From the NCBI GenBank assembly GCA_902728285.1, contig CACVBU010000918.1, forward strand, positions 515,086-579,085: a DNA stretch of 64,000 nucleotides, written 5' to 3'. The position numbers were made by a program, and so were the translations under genes. This DNA comes from Clytia hemisphaerica (lineage: Eukaryota > Cnidaria > Hydrozoa > Leptothecata > Clytiidae). Numbering within the stretch: the first letter of the stretch is position 1; every line of letters begins with the position of its first letter. Of the stretch, positions 35,408 through 46,853 are shown in pieces. The notes under the pieces are model-generated. The model was not told the DNA's origin, ran no database searches, and worked only from the letters and a program-made list of their open reading frames with translations.

Positions 35408-36092
35408 TAGATCATTTTCTTATAAAGATGATGCTTATAAGAAAAATAATTACTTTAATTTTAGGTGCTATTCCATGTTTCCTTTGAAAGAACCAATCAC
35501 CAAAAGCTAAAACTTAGTAATTGAAAAGTTATAGAGAATTTTCTTATAAAGATGATGCTTATAAGAAAAATAATTACTTTAATTTTAGGCGTTATTCCAT
35601 GTTTCCTTCGAAAGAACCAATCACCGAAAGCTAAAACTTAGTGGTTGAAAAGTTATAGAGAATTTTCTTATAACGATGATTCTTATAAGAAAAATAATTG
35701 CTTTCATTTAAGGCGCTATTCCATTTTTGCTTTGAAAGAACCAATCACCCAAAGCTAAAAATTGTTGTTATAAGATATTACTTCTTGTATTCGATAGGCA
35801 TTACCTAAAATACCTTAAGTCGAAAAAAAGGTAACAGTAATGGTAAAAGCTATCAAGGGGGTACCATTGATTTTAAAAATCGTGTTTTACATATCTGCGC
35901 AAAAATTTAATTACATATCTGCGCAGCTCGAAATTACATAGTTGCGCAAAATAATTACATATTTGCGCAGAAATTACATATCTGCGCAAAATAATTACAT
36001 ATCTGCGCAGAAATTACATATCTGCGCACAACACACCGGCTATAGCAGGGGCTATGTCTAATTTCAAATGATTCTTTATTATAATTCAATAC

Positions 36093-36979
36093 CTGTGGAG
36101 CTTCACCATGGTCCATATCGTATACTGTTCGAGCGACTTCGATTCCAGGCTCCTCGGTATTGACGGTGAAGTCCGTAGCCTGGGAATCCAAGCGTTAAAC
36201 TTTTTTCACAGTCTAGTTTATGATATTTTTGCTGCTTGTTTAACGCTTGACGCAGGTAACTCGCCTACAGGGACATTTTTCCCTGCAATGCAGGTTCGGC
36301 CTGATTGGCCAGCTTTTGGCGTATTACTTAGCAGTACTTTCGCGTGCATTTTGATAATTTCGATGTGCAAGCAATTTATGGAAAAAGCTGACTCTGCAGA
36401 AAAAAGAAAAACAAATGAAAATGAAAACATATATTCATTTCGAAACAAAATGGCTGTTGGCTGGAAGTCTAAATACATGTGGCTGATGTTTTGATGTGGT
36501 TTTTAGTAGTTTTGAAAGTCTTTAGAGCTTGTGAAAGAGTTTTTATGGTAAGTTGATTATGTGCGTTTGCCTGGGTTTCCAAAGTTCAGCAAGTCTGTCA
36601 ACAAGGGTTCACACACAGACTGTTTATAAGATTCTGTATCAGACTAATCTACCTGCACCAAGCTCTATAATTTTAGAACTTTGTGAGGTGAGGTATTTTT
36701 TGTTTTTTCTAAGATTATGAGCTTGGAGTCCCAGGCTATGAAGTCCGTTGGATTGGTCTTTTCCAGCAATTTCGGAAGCCCCCATTGAGTTTCACCTTGG
36801 TATTGGTACAACTCACTCTCGATATTTAACAAGTCACTCCACTCCTCTTTCAGTTCGACCTTGAAAAGACGAGATTCTCGGTAGTACTTTCCAATATCGT
36901 TCTTCAGGCGTGCAAAGTCTTGGCAATCTTTGTTAACTGGCAAAAGCTTTGGTGTGATTTGAAGGTTGATGTTTTCCTC
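36093..36979 (-). pseudogene. gene A exon carrying a Mutator-like insertion
   Basis: The acceptor ATATAG precedes EENINLQITPKLLPVNKDCQ. The exon runs through SDLLNIESELYQYQ to PKLLEKTNPTDF, where the element 36176-36738 intervenes. It resumes TVNTEEPGIEVARTVYDMD and ends GEAPQ at a GTATTG donor (phase 0, matching the next exon at 30296). Ignoring the insertion and one 9-bp repeat keeps the frame open, so the exon was intact before insertion. Unit B has the equivalent at 43417-44304. Confidence 0.7.
36176..36738. mobile_element. Mutator-like non-autonomous element, copy 2 (563 bp)
   Basis: The 9-bp direct repeats TGAAGTCCG flank it (36167-36175 and 36739-36747). The ends are TAGCCTGGGA and TCCCAGGCTA. 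The internal right end (ACCAAGCTCTATAATTTTAG) matches copy 1 at 17634-18473. The plus frame at 36108-36494 runs through exon and element and is not a gene. Confidence 0.9.
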
Positions 36980-37248
36980 CTATATGAACAGTAAAAAAAG
37001 AGTTTCATAAAATGGAGAATACTGGGATCTACAGTTATCTTATTTTTACTTCTATATGTCTCAGTCTCATGATCGCAAAAACACGGATAGGTAATGAACA
37101 TTTCTTCTCAGAGGCAGTCTTTATGGCAAATCTTTCGAATTATATTTGCAGTCCACAAATCAAAATGTCTCACTTAGAATCTTTTTGCCGAACCTCAGTC
37201 CACACCTTTATTATAATGATACTGTAAGTCGATGCTTATATAACTTAC

Positions 37249-37491
37249 ATTTAAAATTTTTAGTGTCTCGTAAAGTGGCAACCATTCTTTGTCGTTGGCC
37301 CAGTTTTTGTATTTCATTGATGCCACACCGTTGGACTTTACGATCTTGAAACAGTGCGGGTACACAATATTGTGAAGGCCTTTCATCATTGGACCCAACC
37401 ATTACCGAATATTGTACATGTACTCCATCAATGATATTTCAGGCATTGGCTTGTAGGTTTCCCTGATAACACGCATAAGATCTAAAATGAG
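37249..37491 (-). pseudogene. gene A exon with premature stop
   Basis: Reads RVIRETYKPMPEISLMEYMY, a TAA at 37402-37404, then MMKGLHNIVYPHCFKIVKSN, GVASMKYKNWANDKEWLPLY and ETLKILN at a GTAAGTTA donor. The C-terminal part (F..KYKNW..DKEWLP) is conserved in DUF7869-type proteins as I recall them. Unit B (44574-44804) lacks the TAA but carries a 4-bp deletion at the same place. Confidence 0.6.
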
Positions 37492-38003
37492 ATTACCGAA
37501 CTATTATCTTCAAATATTTCCACCCCACACCGCAGCCTAAGCGAGTTTATGTATCTACCTTTTGTCCTGAAACAATTTTTGACACGCAAAATCGATTACG
37601 GAAAAAGCGCTGATTTACCGTAGTCCTCAGCCGAGAAAAATAAAAAACTAAACGTCGCCGCCATTGAAAATACGGGATACATAAACTCGCTATAGATTGT
37701 TTTCTGGTGAATCAGTGATAGGTATTGATTATCTGAGATAGAGTGCTAACTATTTGGAGGCTTAAAAATACACACACAAATATACATTATTCTGGCCCCA
37801 TACCATTTGACTTACAAGATTTTCTTTGTTCTGACGGTACCAAAAGGATCGTTCGAGTTAAGGAGCCATTATTGAGACTACTACATTTCGTGCATACTGG
37901 TGATTTTTTTTATTGGAAAAGTATTTTAAAAACTACCAACGTCTAGGGTGATTGATCCCCACCACTCCCAAAATCAACGAAATCGAAATTATTTACTATT
38001 TAC

Positions 38004-38334
38004 CCTGAGTAGGTTGCTTGGGTTGGTTGAAATCCGTGAAAAGAATTGATCAATGTCATCATGTGTATGTCTGAATGGTATTGAAAAAGAAAATGCTAGA
38101 AAAGGACAAGTTTTTAATTCTAGGGTGACTTTCGGCATCTTATTAGTATATCACCGAAGAGAATTTCTTTTCAGCTCACAATTCAATCATAAAGCCACTA
38201 TATTCGCTCCAAAAATAACTAAATAAGAACCATTGTAGTCAGTTGTGGATTAGGCTAATAGCTAGTTGTCATTTCATGGGCAAATAATAATATATGAAAT
38301 ATTCTTACCCTTTCATCATGAAGTTCAACTTGAT
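38004..38334 (-). pseudogene. gene A: 26-nt micro-exon and GHTHDDIDQ exon
   Basis: Micro-exon 38334-38309 (26 nt) reads IKLNFMMKG, between ATTATAG and GTAAGA. It joins exon 38070-38004 by a split Gly codon to read HTHDDIDQFFSRISTNPSNL. The resulting GHTHDDIDQ is the family hallmark with two conserved Asp. Phase agreement across three exons makes the tiny exon credible. Confidence 0.65.
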
Positions 38335-38470
38335 CTATAATTAAGACAAGATTTTAGTCAGTTAAGAACGCAAAACATATATTACAAATCCAAAAAAACA
38401 TTTTTAATCGAAGAGAGGATAATTTTTAAAGATTGTCATAGAAAACGAAAAAAAAACCAATACACCATAC

Positions 38471-38880
38471 CTTTTTGAAAACTTCAAGATGGACAAGAAG
38501 CGCAAGGAACGATACGACGTATTGGTTTTTACATTCACGGTAACAGTTGTCCATTTGGAGATAAAGTGTGTCCGGTAGACTAGTTCGTCTGCTCAATATC
38601 AGAACAAGAATGTTCAACGTCAAGTTCGAATCATGTGGCCACTGAAACAGGTCAAGCTTGCAAAATGGTTTCTGCCCATGGTCGAGTGCTCCAGTCAAGT
38701 GCGTTTTGAGTTTGAAGGCATCCGAGAATGCTTTGCTTAAGTTATTAAGCCTTGGTAGAAGCAGTTTTTGCTGATCCATGCCATCGATAATTACAGTCAT
38801 ATACTTCTCAGGACTGTTCTTTGCCTTTGCCCTCCCTATGTTTGTAATACTTCTCCCGTTGTTCGCTGTAATACAAATCT
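38471..38880 (-). pseudogene. gene A core exon (IDGMDQ, DNC), copy A
   Basis: Carries YYSEQREKYYKHR, MTVIIDGMDQQKLLLPRL, THLTGALDHGQKPF, FQWPHDSNLTLNILV, LYLQMDNCYRECKNQYVVSF and LVHLEVFKK. The Asp residues in IDGMDQ and in MDNC, with the following Glu, are likely catalytic if the core is RNase H-like. A 4-nt insertion near 38830 shifts the frame here. Unit B (45796-46201) is unshifted. Confidence 0.75.
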
Positions 38881-39117
38881 CTGTAATTGAAAATTTTTAA
38901 TAGTAAAAATGCCCCTAGGAAATCGGGAAAAATATTTTTGGTATAACGCTAATGGTCTCGAGATTTTGAACACTTTAGTTTTCGATTTCACTTTATTCAT
39001 GACGTATGGTGCTTATAAAAACCAAGGCTTCTCTTTGACCCAATTTTCTGGCATGCTTATTAAATTGATTAAAATTCTATTCTCTCTATCATCATCTAGA
39101 AGATTTGAAACACTTAC

Positions 39118-39239
39118 TATTGAAGTTTGTTATGCAATTTGAAGACATTATCCAGATAAGACTTTGTTAGCTTGGTTTTTGCTTCCAGTCTCTCCTCCAT
39201 TAAGATCGTGCAAGATTCACACTTCGCCATACGATCGCT
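39118..39239 (-). pseudogene. gene A exon with KCESC motif
   Basis: Begins after TCGTTTCAG (SDRMAKCESCTILMEERLEA) and ends HNKLQ plus two bases at a GTAAGTG donor. Joining to the next exon gives TAA across the junction, so either the splice choice differs or the site has decayed. The paired Cys fits the short zinc-knuckle-like spacer before the catalytic core in this family. Confidence 0.55.
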
Positions 39240-39412
39240 CTGAAACGAATGGAAATGAAAGTGTCTTTAAAGAAGCCCTTGCATTACTTCGAACGTACAA
39301 AGTTGAGAACATAAACATTCGTAAATTGCCCATTAAAAATTTTCTGAAGCATAAATTTAGGAAATGGGTTAGCAAAAACGCAATATACTTATAATTCAAA
39401 TAAAAAGCTTAC

Positions 39413-39800
39413 TTTTGGGATGACCACATTGCTAAACTCCCTTTTCCACAGTTCACAAAACTTTGAGTAGTTAAATCCTTTGTCATCGCGTAACTTGAAC
39501 TCTGCAGTCATAGCTCCGTGAAGTTTCAGTTTGGTTAAGTATGAAGGTAGATGAATTTGATTCCTCGTTGGCATTTTCTCACCATACATATCGACATAAA
39601 TCCTCAGTCAAGCCCTCGTTACCCAAGTCTTCTTGGCGAATCTATTTTGCATTTTTAGGGGCCTTTCAAACGACTTCTCCTCTTTTTTGAAACTTTGCCA
39701 CGCTTTGTAGAATAATGTATCATTGATTCCTAAAAGCTTTTTCCAATCACAAAAGCAAACCCAGTTTCCGAAAACCATATACCGTGCCGTCTTCACGTCT
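39413..39800 (-). pseudogene. gene A exon with MPTRNQIHLPSYLTK
   Basis: Starts after ATTTTCAG with RDVKTARYMVFGNWVCFCDW, then LLGINDTLFYKAWQSF. After an in-frame TGA (39608-39610) it continues LRIYVDMYGEKMPTRNQIHL and SNVVIPK at a GTAAGC donor. The TGA is in both units, so it predates the duplication. Sequence on both sides is in one frame. Confidence 0.65.
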
Positions 39801-40392
39801 CTGAAAATAAATCGAAATGATTCCAGTTATATTTATTGCTTGAATCTGAGAATCAATTGAAATAACCAAAATTAATACTGATAAATCGAGGCGCAAGTAG
39901 AGAGTGGTGCTGGCAGAATGGATGATCAGTTACGAAATTATAAAAGAAGATAGATTCGAAAACAGTCGAAAGTCAATCTCCTTGAAAATGCAAACTTCCC
40001 CATCTTTTTAAACTGCCACATAAATTTAGTTCCATACAAGTTAATCTCGGAGAAATCAAATGACGTGGACGTGCGGCTTAATTATTGCATAAATCGCATA
40101 AATCGCATAAATCAAGCCTTCAAAGGCTGTCGTTTTGAGCGCAACAGGAGTTGAAACTTTGGTTTTTTATAAGAGCAAGTTAATTTGATTTTGGGCTGAC
40201 CCTAAGGCTGTTTTGAAATTTGTTTTAAACAATAGAACTTTAGTACTGAAGGCCTAAATTTGAGGCAAAAGGCTTCTATGAAACTGTTCTTATAATATAT
40301 TAGAAAAAGCGTTTAACACTCTTTGCTAGATATAATCACGTCTTTTTATTAATGTTTCCTTATTATTATATTCTGTTTGTATTATTAAACTA

Positions 40393-40716
40393 CTTTAATG
40401 GGATAAATTTTCGCGGGGATTAATTTTCGCGGATTTCGCGGATTTGGGTGTCATCCGCGAAAATAAGTCCCATTGGAAATTTGAAAAAGGCCCATCTGCG
40501 AAATATTTCTAAACAAAACTCAAAATATGTCAAATAAATACTATTTGAATGGTTACTTGCATCAAAGAGGCGCAAATAATGTGTATTTGAACAACCAATA
40601 TGCATGGTTTGACAGTAAAAGTAACAAAATCGAGAAAATAATGCCCCCCAATAGTGCCATCCGCGAAAATTAATCCCCGCGAAATTTAATCCCCGCGAAA
40701 ATTTATCCCATTAAAG
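40393..40716. mobile_element. foldback MITE with TTTTCGCGG arms, unit A
   Basis: Ends CTTTAATGGGATAAATTTTC and its complement, both flanked by TA. The interior is rich in TTCGCGGATT words. It lies in a gene A intron. The unit B copy (47739-48096) is longer by about 34 bp internally. Confidence 0.85.
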
Positions 40717-41036
40717 TAAACGAATAAGTTTAAAGGATCTTAAAAATACATTGAGCCGGAAACAGCAAAAGTAAGAAGAAAGAGTGGGAGGATCGTCCCC
40801 CCGAGAATAAAACCCCATAACAAAAACCATTAAAAAACAAGATTTTCAGCCTCTGTAAGGAGTCCAAAAATAACAGTTCTATTCCCTCAGTGTCAATTTT
40901 CTAACTTTGGTTTAAACGTACGAACCCAATCTCGCAAACTACCGACGGCTATCCATTCCCGCCATTCCTTTTTCTATCTCCACTTTTTATAATAGAAGAT
41001 ATATGTGTGCATGAGAGGGTAAAAACAGATCCTTAC

Positions 41037-41202
41037 TTTGATCGTATTCCAACGAATGTTTCGAACTGTTTCACTATGTATTCTCCATTGTTTTTGTATG
41101 ATAATCTTTGAAAATCATTGCGAGCGAAAAATCTATCCACAAGTTGCAGTTTTCCCAAGCAATCGTTTTCGCAAGATGACTCGAGATGAACAACATGATC
41201 CT
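41037..41202 (-). pseudogene. gene A upstream exon
   Basis: Between a TTTTTTCAG acceptor and a GTAAGGATC donor the exon reads DHVVHLESSCENDCLGKLQL then NNGEYIVKQFETFVGIRSK. It has no recognised domain. It is the most 5' exon common to both units. Upstream coding in unit B may lie at 48769-49901. Confidence 0.5.
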
Positions 41203-41390
41203 CTGAAAAAAAAAAACAAGCAAAAGACTCATTGACTTGAAAGTGAATGTTTAAACTGTAGCATATGAGCTAAATAATCCATCCAAGGATTGGACAGGAT
41301 AGAATAACACGAATAGTAAGAGTAAAAATAACCTGAAATCTATCAACAACCTGTTAATTTATGGCAAGTTCGAGAAAAAGGTAATTAAAA

Positions 41391-41584
41391 ATCATTGGAC
41401 CCAACCATTACCGAATATCGTACATGTACTCCATCAATGATATTTCAGGCATTGGCTTGTAGGTTTCCCTGATAACACGCATAAGATCCAAAATGAGATT
41501 ACCGAACTATTATCTTCAAATATTTCCACCCCACACCGCAGCCTAAGCGAGTTTATGTATCTACCTTTTGTCCTGAAACAATTT
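41391..41584. repeat. 194-bp inserted copy of 37385-37578
   Basis: The sequence from ATCATTGGACCCAACC to CTGAAACAATTT repeats the gene A exon/intron edge at 37385-37578 in direct orientation. It interrupts AATTAAAATTTTCTTCTC, which is uninterrupted at 48772-48789. Confidence 0.9.
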
Positions 41585-41719
41585 CTTCTCACTACTAAAA
41601 GAGTAATAATTAAATGTCTCCTCAAAGTGTCGATATTATATCGGAAAATTATTATTCTTCGCAGTTGTATTATAAAGCTATAATTGATCATACACTTAAG
41701 TAAGATTAGTTTATGGGCT

Positions 41720-43360
41720 ATAGTCCCGGCTGTTATGCGCAGATATGTAATTTCTGCGCAAATATGTAATTATTTTGCGCAGATATATAATTTCTGCGCA
41801 AATATGTAATTATTTTGCGCAACTATGTAATTTTCAGCTGCGCAGATATGTAATTAAATTTCTGCGCAGATATGTAAAACACAACCTTTTTGACTTAGTT
41901 ATTTTTTGAAAAACTAACTAAATTTTAACATTAATTTTTCACATACAAGAAGTAATATCTTGAACATTATTCTTGGACTAAGGCAAACATTTGGCGATTG
42001 TTGTTTTTATTATAAGCATCAACTTTATAAGAACACAATTCATAACTCTTAAACCAATGATTATTAGCTTTCGGCGTTAGGTTTTTTCAAAGCAAATATA
42101 GCATTGTACTTAAGCTAGAAAATTTTGTTTTTCTCATGAGCATCAACTTTATAAGAACACAATTCATAACTCATAAACAATATTTGTTGGCTTTTGTTTG
42201 ATAAATCAAATCTCTGAAAGCCTATTCCACTTAGAAAAAAAACCGTGTCCTTATAAAATTATAATAAACTAATGTTAGATTTAGCAAAATTCCCTATTTC
42301 TTTCGATAGAGCCATTGTGTCATTGTGAATGCCAATTCCGCTTCAAAAAAATTAAATTTGTCTCCTTTTAGATGGCTTAAAGTCAAATATTTTGCCTTAG
42401 TTTAATTTGTAAGGGGAAAGTAAGAAAGACGTGTAATTTTTTTAAATGTCATTAACAATCAGTGTCAAAATATTCCTGAATTATGTAACATTCTTCAGAA
42501 TTTCCAATGATGAAAGGCCTTCACAATATTGTGATTTTTTGAAATTTCGACATGGAAAAAAAGTTAGTTTTTTGGAAATAACTTTCGAACTGCTTTTTCA
42601 AATTTAATGTATAATAGCTCAAAATTCAAGTTAGAGCATCCTCTATACAATAAAAAAAGAATGAACAAAAAATTTAAATCCTGAAGCTCACAATATCTCG
42701 ACAAACCTGTATACTTTTTTTTGGTGCACCCGGTAGATCATTTTCTTATAAAGATGATGCTTATAAGAAAAATAATTACTTTAATTTTAGGTGCTATTCC
42801 ATGTTTCCTTTGAAAGAACCAATCACCAAAAGCTAAAACTTAGTAATTGAAAAGTTATAGAGAATTTTCTTATAAAGATGATGCTTATAAGAAAAATAAT
42901 TACTTTAATTTTAGGCGTTATTCCATGTTTCCTTCGAAAGAACCAATCACCGAAAGCTAAAACTTAGTGGTTGAAAAGTTATAGAGAATTTTCTTATAAC
43001 GATGATTCTTATAAGAAAAATAATTGCTTTCATTTAAGGCGCTATTCCATTTTTGCTTTGAAAGAACCAATCACCCAAAGCTAAAAATTGTTGTTATAAG
43101 ATATTACTTCTTGTATTCGATAGGAATTACCTAAAATACCTTAAGTCGAAAAAAAGGTAACAGTAATGGTAAAAGCTATCAAGGGGGTACCATTGATTTT
43201 AAAAATCGTGTTTTACATATCTGCGCAAAAATTTAATTACATATCTGCGCAGCTCGAAATTACGTAGTTGCGCAAAATAATTACATATTTGCGCAGAAAT
43301 TACATATCTGCGCAAAATAATTACATATCTGCGCAGAAATTACATATCTGCGCACAACAC
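41720..43360. mobile_element. internally deleted foldback element in unit B
   Basis: Holds left and right terminal arrays of GCGCAGATATGTAATT (41735-41880; 43210-43355) and subterminal repeats, without the 3.84-kb interior. CTATAG lies beside both ends, as in unit A. Confidence 0.75.
42504..42533. repeat. 30-bp inverted filler at deletion junction
   Basis: This is the reverse complement of 37363-37392 (CACAATATTGTGAAGGCC...). It joins the sequence matching 31362 directly to the sequence matching 35207. It is a templated filler. Confidence 0.9.
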
Positions 43361-43499
43361 CGGCTATAGCAGGGGCTATGTCTAATTTCAAATGATTCTT
43401 TATTATAATTCAATACCTGTGGAGCTTCACCATGGTCCATATCGTATACTGTTCGAGCGACTTCGATTCCAGGCTCCTCGGTATTGACGGTGAAGTCCG

Positions 43500-44063
43500 T
43501 AGCCTGGGAATCCAAGCGTTAAACTTTTTTCACAGTCTAGTTTATGATATTTTTGCTGCTTGTTTAACGCTTGACGCAGGTAACTCGCCTACAGGGACAT
43601 TTTTCCCTGCAATGCAGGTTCGGCCTGATTGGCCAGCTTTTGGCGTATTACTTAGCAGTACTTTCGCGTGCATTTTGATAATTTCGATGTGCAAGCAATT
43701 TATGGAAAAAGCTGACTCTGCAGAAAAAAGAAAAACAAATGAAAATGAAAACATATATTCATTTCGAAACAAAATGGCTGTTGGCTGGAAGTCTAAATAC
43801 ATGTGGCTGATGTTTTGATGTGGTTTTTATTAGTTTTGAAAATCTTTAGAGCTTATGAAAGAGTTTTTATGGTAAGTTGATTATGTGCGTTTGCCTGGGT
43901 TTCCAAAGTTCAGCAAGTCTGTCAACAAGGGTTCACACACAGACTGTTTATAACATTCTGTATCAGACTAATCTACCTGCACCAAGCTCTATAATTTTAG
44001 AACTTTGTGAGGTGAGGTATTTTTTGTTTTTTTCTAAGATTATGAGCTTGGATTCCCACGCTA
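43500..44063. mobile_element. Mutator-like non-autonomous element, copy 3 (564 bp)
   Basis: The duplicate of 36176-36738 within unit B. The same 9-bp TGAAGTCCG repeats lie at 43491-43499 and 44064-44072, so it was inserted before the tandem duplication. Confidence 0.9.
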
Positions 44064-46803
44064 TGAAGTCCGTTGAATTGGTCTTTTCCAGCAATTTCGG
44101 AAGCCCCCATTGAGTTTCACCTTGGTATTGGTACAACTCACTCTCGATATTCAACAAGTCACTCCACTCCTCTTTCAGTTCGACCTTGAAAAGACGAGAT
44201 TCTCGGTAGTACTTTCCAATATCGTTCTTCAGGCGTGCAAAGTCTTGGCAATCTTTGTTAACTGGCAAAAGCTTTGGTGTGATTTGAAGGTTGATGTTTT
44301 CCTCCTATATGAACGGTAAAAAAAGAGTTTCATAAAATGGAGAATACTGGGATCTACAGTTATCTTATTTTTACCTCTATATGTCTCAGTCTCATGATCG
44401 CAAAAACACGGATAGGTAATGAACATTTCTTCTCAGAGGCAGTCTTTATGGCAAATCTTTCGAATTATATTTGCAGTCCGCAAATCAAAATGTCTCACTT
44501 AGAATCTTTTTGCCGAACCTCAGTCCACACCTTTATTATAATGTTACTGTAAGTCGATGCTTATATAACTTACATTTAAAAATTTTAGTGTCTCGTAAAG
44601 TGGCAACCATTCTTTGTCGTTGGCCCAGTTTTTGTATTTCATTGATGCCACACCGTTGGACTTTACGATCTTGAAACAGTGCGGGTACACAATATTGTGA
44701 AGGCCTTTCATCATTGGACCCAACCAACCGAATATCATACATGTACTCCATCAATGATATTTCAGGCATTGGCTTGTAGGTTTCCCTGATAACACGCATA
44801 AGATCTAAAATGAGATTACCGAACTATTATCTTCAAATATTTCCACCCCACACCGCAGCCTAAGCGAGTTTATGTATCTACCTTTTGTAATGAAACAATT
44901 TTTGACACGCAAAATCGATTACGGAAAAAGCGCTGATTTACCGTAGTCCTCAGCCGAGAAAAATAAAAAACTAACCGTCGCCGCCATTGAAAATACGGGA
45001 TACATAAACTCGCTATAGATTGTTTTCTGGTGAATCAGTGATAGGTATTGATTATCTGAGATAGAGTGCTAACTATTTGGAGGCTTAAAAAATACACACA
45101 CAAATATACATTATTCTGGCCCCGTACCATTTGACTTACAAGATTTTCTTTGTTCTGACGGTACCAAAAGGATCGTTTGAGTTAAGGAGCCATTATTGAG
45201 ACTACTACATTTCGTGCATACTGGTGATTTTTTTTATTGGAAAAGTATTTTAAAAACTACCAACGTCTAGGGTGATTGATCCCCACCACTCCCAAAATCA
45301 ACGAAATCGAAATTATTTACTATTTACCCTGAGTAGGTTGCTTGGGTTGGTTGAAATCCGTGAAAAGAATTGATCAATGTCATCATGTGTATGTCTGAAT
45401 GGTATTGAAAAAGAAAATGCTAGAAAAGGACAAGTTTTTAATTCTAGGGTGACTTTCGGCATCTTATTAGTATATCACCGAAGAGAATTTCTTTTCAGCT
45501 CACAATTCAATCATAAAGCCACTATATTCGCTCCAAAAATAACTAAATAAGAACCATTGTAGTCAGTTGTGGATTAGGCTAATAGCTAGTTGTCATTTCA
45601 TGGGCAAATAATAATATATGAAATATTTTTACCCTTTCATCATGAAGTTCAACTTGATCTATAATTAAGACAAGATTTTAGTCAGTTAAGAACGCAAAAC
45701 ATATATTACAAATCCAAAAAAACATTTTTAATCGAAGAGAGGATAATTTTTAAAGATTGTCATAGAAAACGAAAAAAAAAACCAATACACCATACCTTTT
45801 TGAAAACTTCAAGATGGACAAGAAGCGCAAGGAACGATACGACGTATTGGTTTTTACATTCACGGTAACAGTTGTCCATTTGGAGATAAAGTGTGTCCGG
45901 TAGACTAGTTCGTCTGCTCAATATCAGAACAAGAATGTTCAACGTCAAGTTCGAATCATGTGGCCACTGAAACAGGTCAAGCTTGCAAAATGGTTTCTGC
46001 CCATGGTCGAGTGCTCCAGTCAAGTGCGTTTTGAGTTTGAAGGCATCCGAGAATGCTTTGCTTAAGTTATTAAGCCTTGGTAGAAGCAGTTTTTGCTGAT
46101 CCATGCCATCGATAATTACAGTCATATACTTCTCAGGACTGTTCTTCGCCTTTGCCCTATGTTTGTAATACTTCTCCCGTTGTTCGCTGTAATACAAATC
46201 TCTGTAATTGAAAATTTTTAATAGTAAAAATGCCCCTAGGAAATCGGGAAAAATATTTTTGGTATAACGCTAATGGTCTCGAGATTTTGAACACTTTAGT
46301 TTTCGATTTCACTTTATTCATGACGTATGGTGCTTATAAAAACCAAGGCTTCTCTTTGACCCAATTTTCTGGCATGCTTATTAAATTGATTAAAATTCTA
46401 TTCTCTCTATCATCATCTAGAAGATTTGAAACACTTACTATTGAAGTTTGTTATGCAATTTGAAGACATTATCCAGATAAGACTTTGTTAGCTTGGTTTT
46501 TGCTTCCAGTCTCTCCTCCATTAAGATCGTGCAAGATTCACACTTCGCCATACGATCGCTCTGAAACGAATGGAAATGAAAGTGTCTTCAAAGAAGCCCT
46601 TGCATTACTTCGAACGTACAAAGTTGAGAACATAAACATTCGTAAATTGTCCATTAAAAATTTTCTGAAGCATAAATTTAGGAAATGGGTTAGCAAAAAC
46701 GCAATATACTTATAATTCAAATAAAAAGCTTACTTTTGGGATGACCACATTGCTAAACTCCCTTTTCCACAGTTCACAAAACTTTGAGTAGTTAAATCCT
46801 TTG

Positions 46804-46853
46804 TCATCGCGTAACTTGAACTCTGCAGTCATCGCGTAACTTGAACTCTGCAG
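46804..46853. repeat. 25-bp tandem duplication in a copy B exon
   Basis: TCATCGCGTAACTTGAACTC plus TGCAG is repeated back to back and is single in unit A. It shifts the gene A frame. Confidence 0.95.

Larger units (their letters stand above)
30480..36039. mobile_element. 5.6-kb foldback element with tandem-repeat arms
   Basis: Lies in the intron of gene A between exons 36093 and 30296. The ends are inverted (CCGG then GTTATGCGCA left; CCGG then TGTGTTGTGCGCA right). Each continues into a 130-bp block of GCGCAGATATGTAATT words, then 120-130-bp subterminal repeats with CTTATAAG motifs, all inverted between the ends. CTATAG lies beside both ends (30472-30477, 36040-36045), a probable target duplication. 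No transposase was found inside. The interior holds further nested elements. Confidence 0.75.
29787..41202 (-). pseudogene. gene A: DUF7869-type putative transposase, copy A
   Basis: Ten exons were read from splice signals and phase (5' to 3'): 41202-41037, 39800-39413, 39239-39118, 38880-38471, 38334-38309, 38070-38004, 37491-37249, 36979-36093 (with a 563-bp insertion), 30296-30134 and 30022-29787. Landmarks are MPTRNQIHLPSYLTK, a KCESC knuckle, IDGMDQQK, DNCYRECKN, GHTHDDIDQFFS, and a C-terminal barrel-like VAIWLIDSKTEPTIG. This order is that of large invertebrate proteins with a DUF7869-type core, which I judge to be RNase H-like. It is disabled by a TGA at 39608-39610, a TAA at 37402-37404 and a 4-bp insertion near 38830. 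The true 5' exon is not established. The phase between 38004 and 37491 is unresolved. Confidence 0.7.
30368..41617. repeat. tandem duplication, unit A (11.25 kb)
   Basis: Unit A and unit B (41618-48813) are nearly identical wherever they align. The junction reads AAATGTCTCCTCAAAG: AAATGTCT comes from the right edge (48807-48813) and TCTCCTCAAAG from the left edge (30368-30378), sharing a 3-bp TCT. This is typical of microhomology-mediated tandem duplication. Unit A carries an extra 194-bp insertion (41391-41584). Confidence 0.9.

Noticed and set aside
36108..36494. Plus-strand 128-codon frame (also 43432-43818)
   Set aside because: It runs from antisense of a gene A exon straight into the Mutator-like insertion, so it is a chance frame.
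38909..39394. Plus-strand frame of about 160 codons with one stop, in both units
   Set aside because: It lies opposite a gene A exon (39118-39239) and intron, has no domain, and its conservation is explained by the recent tandem duplication.
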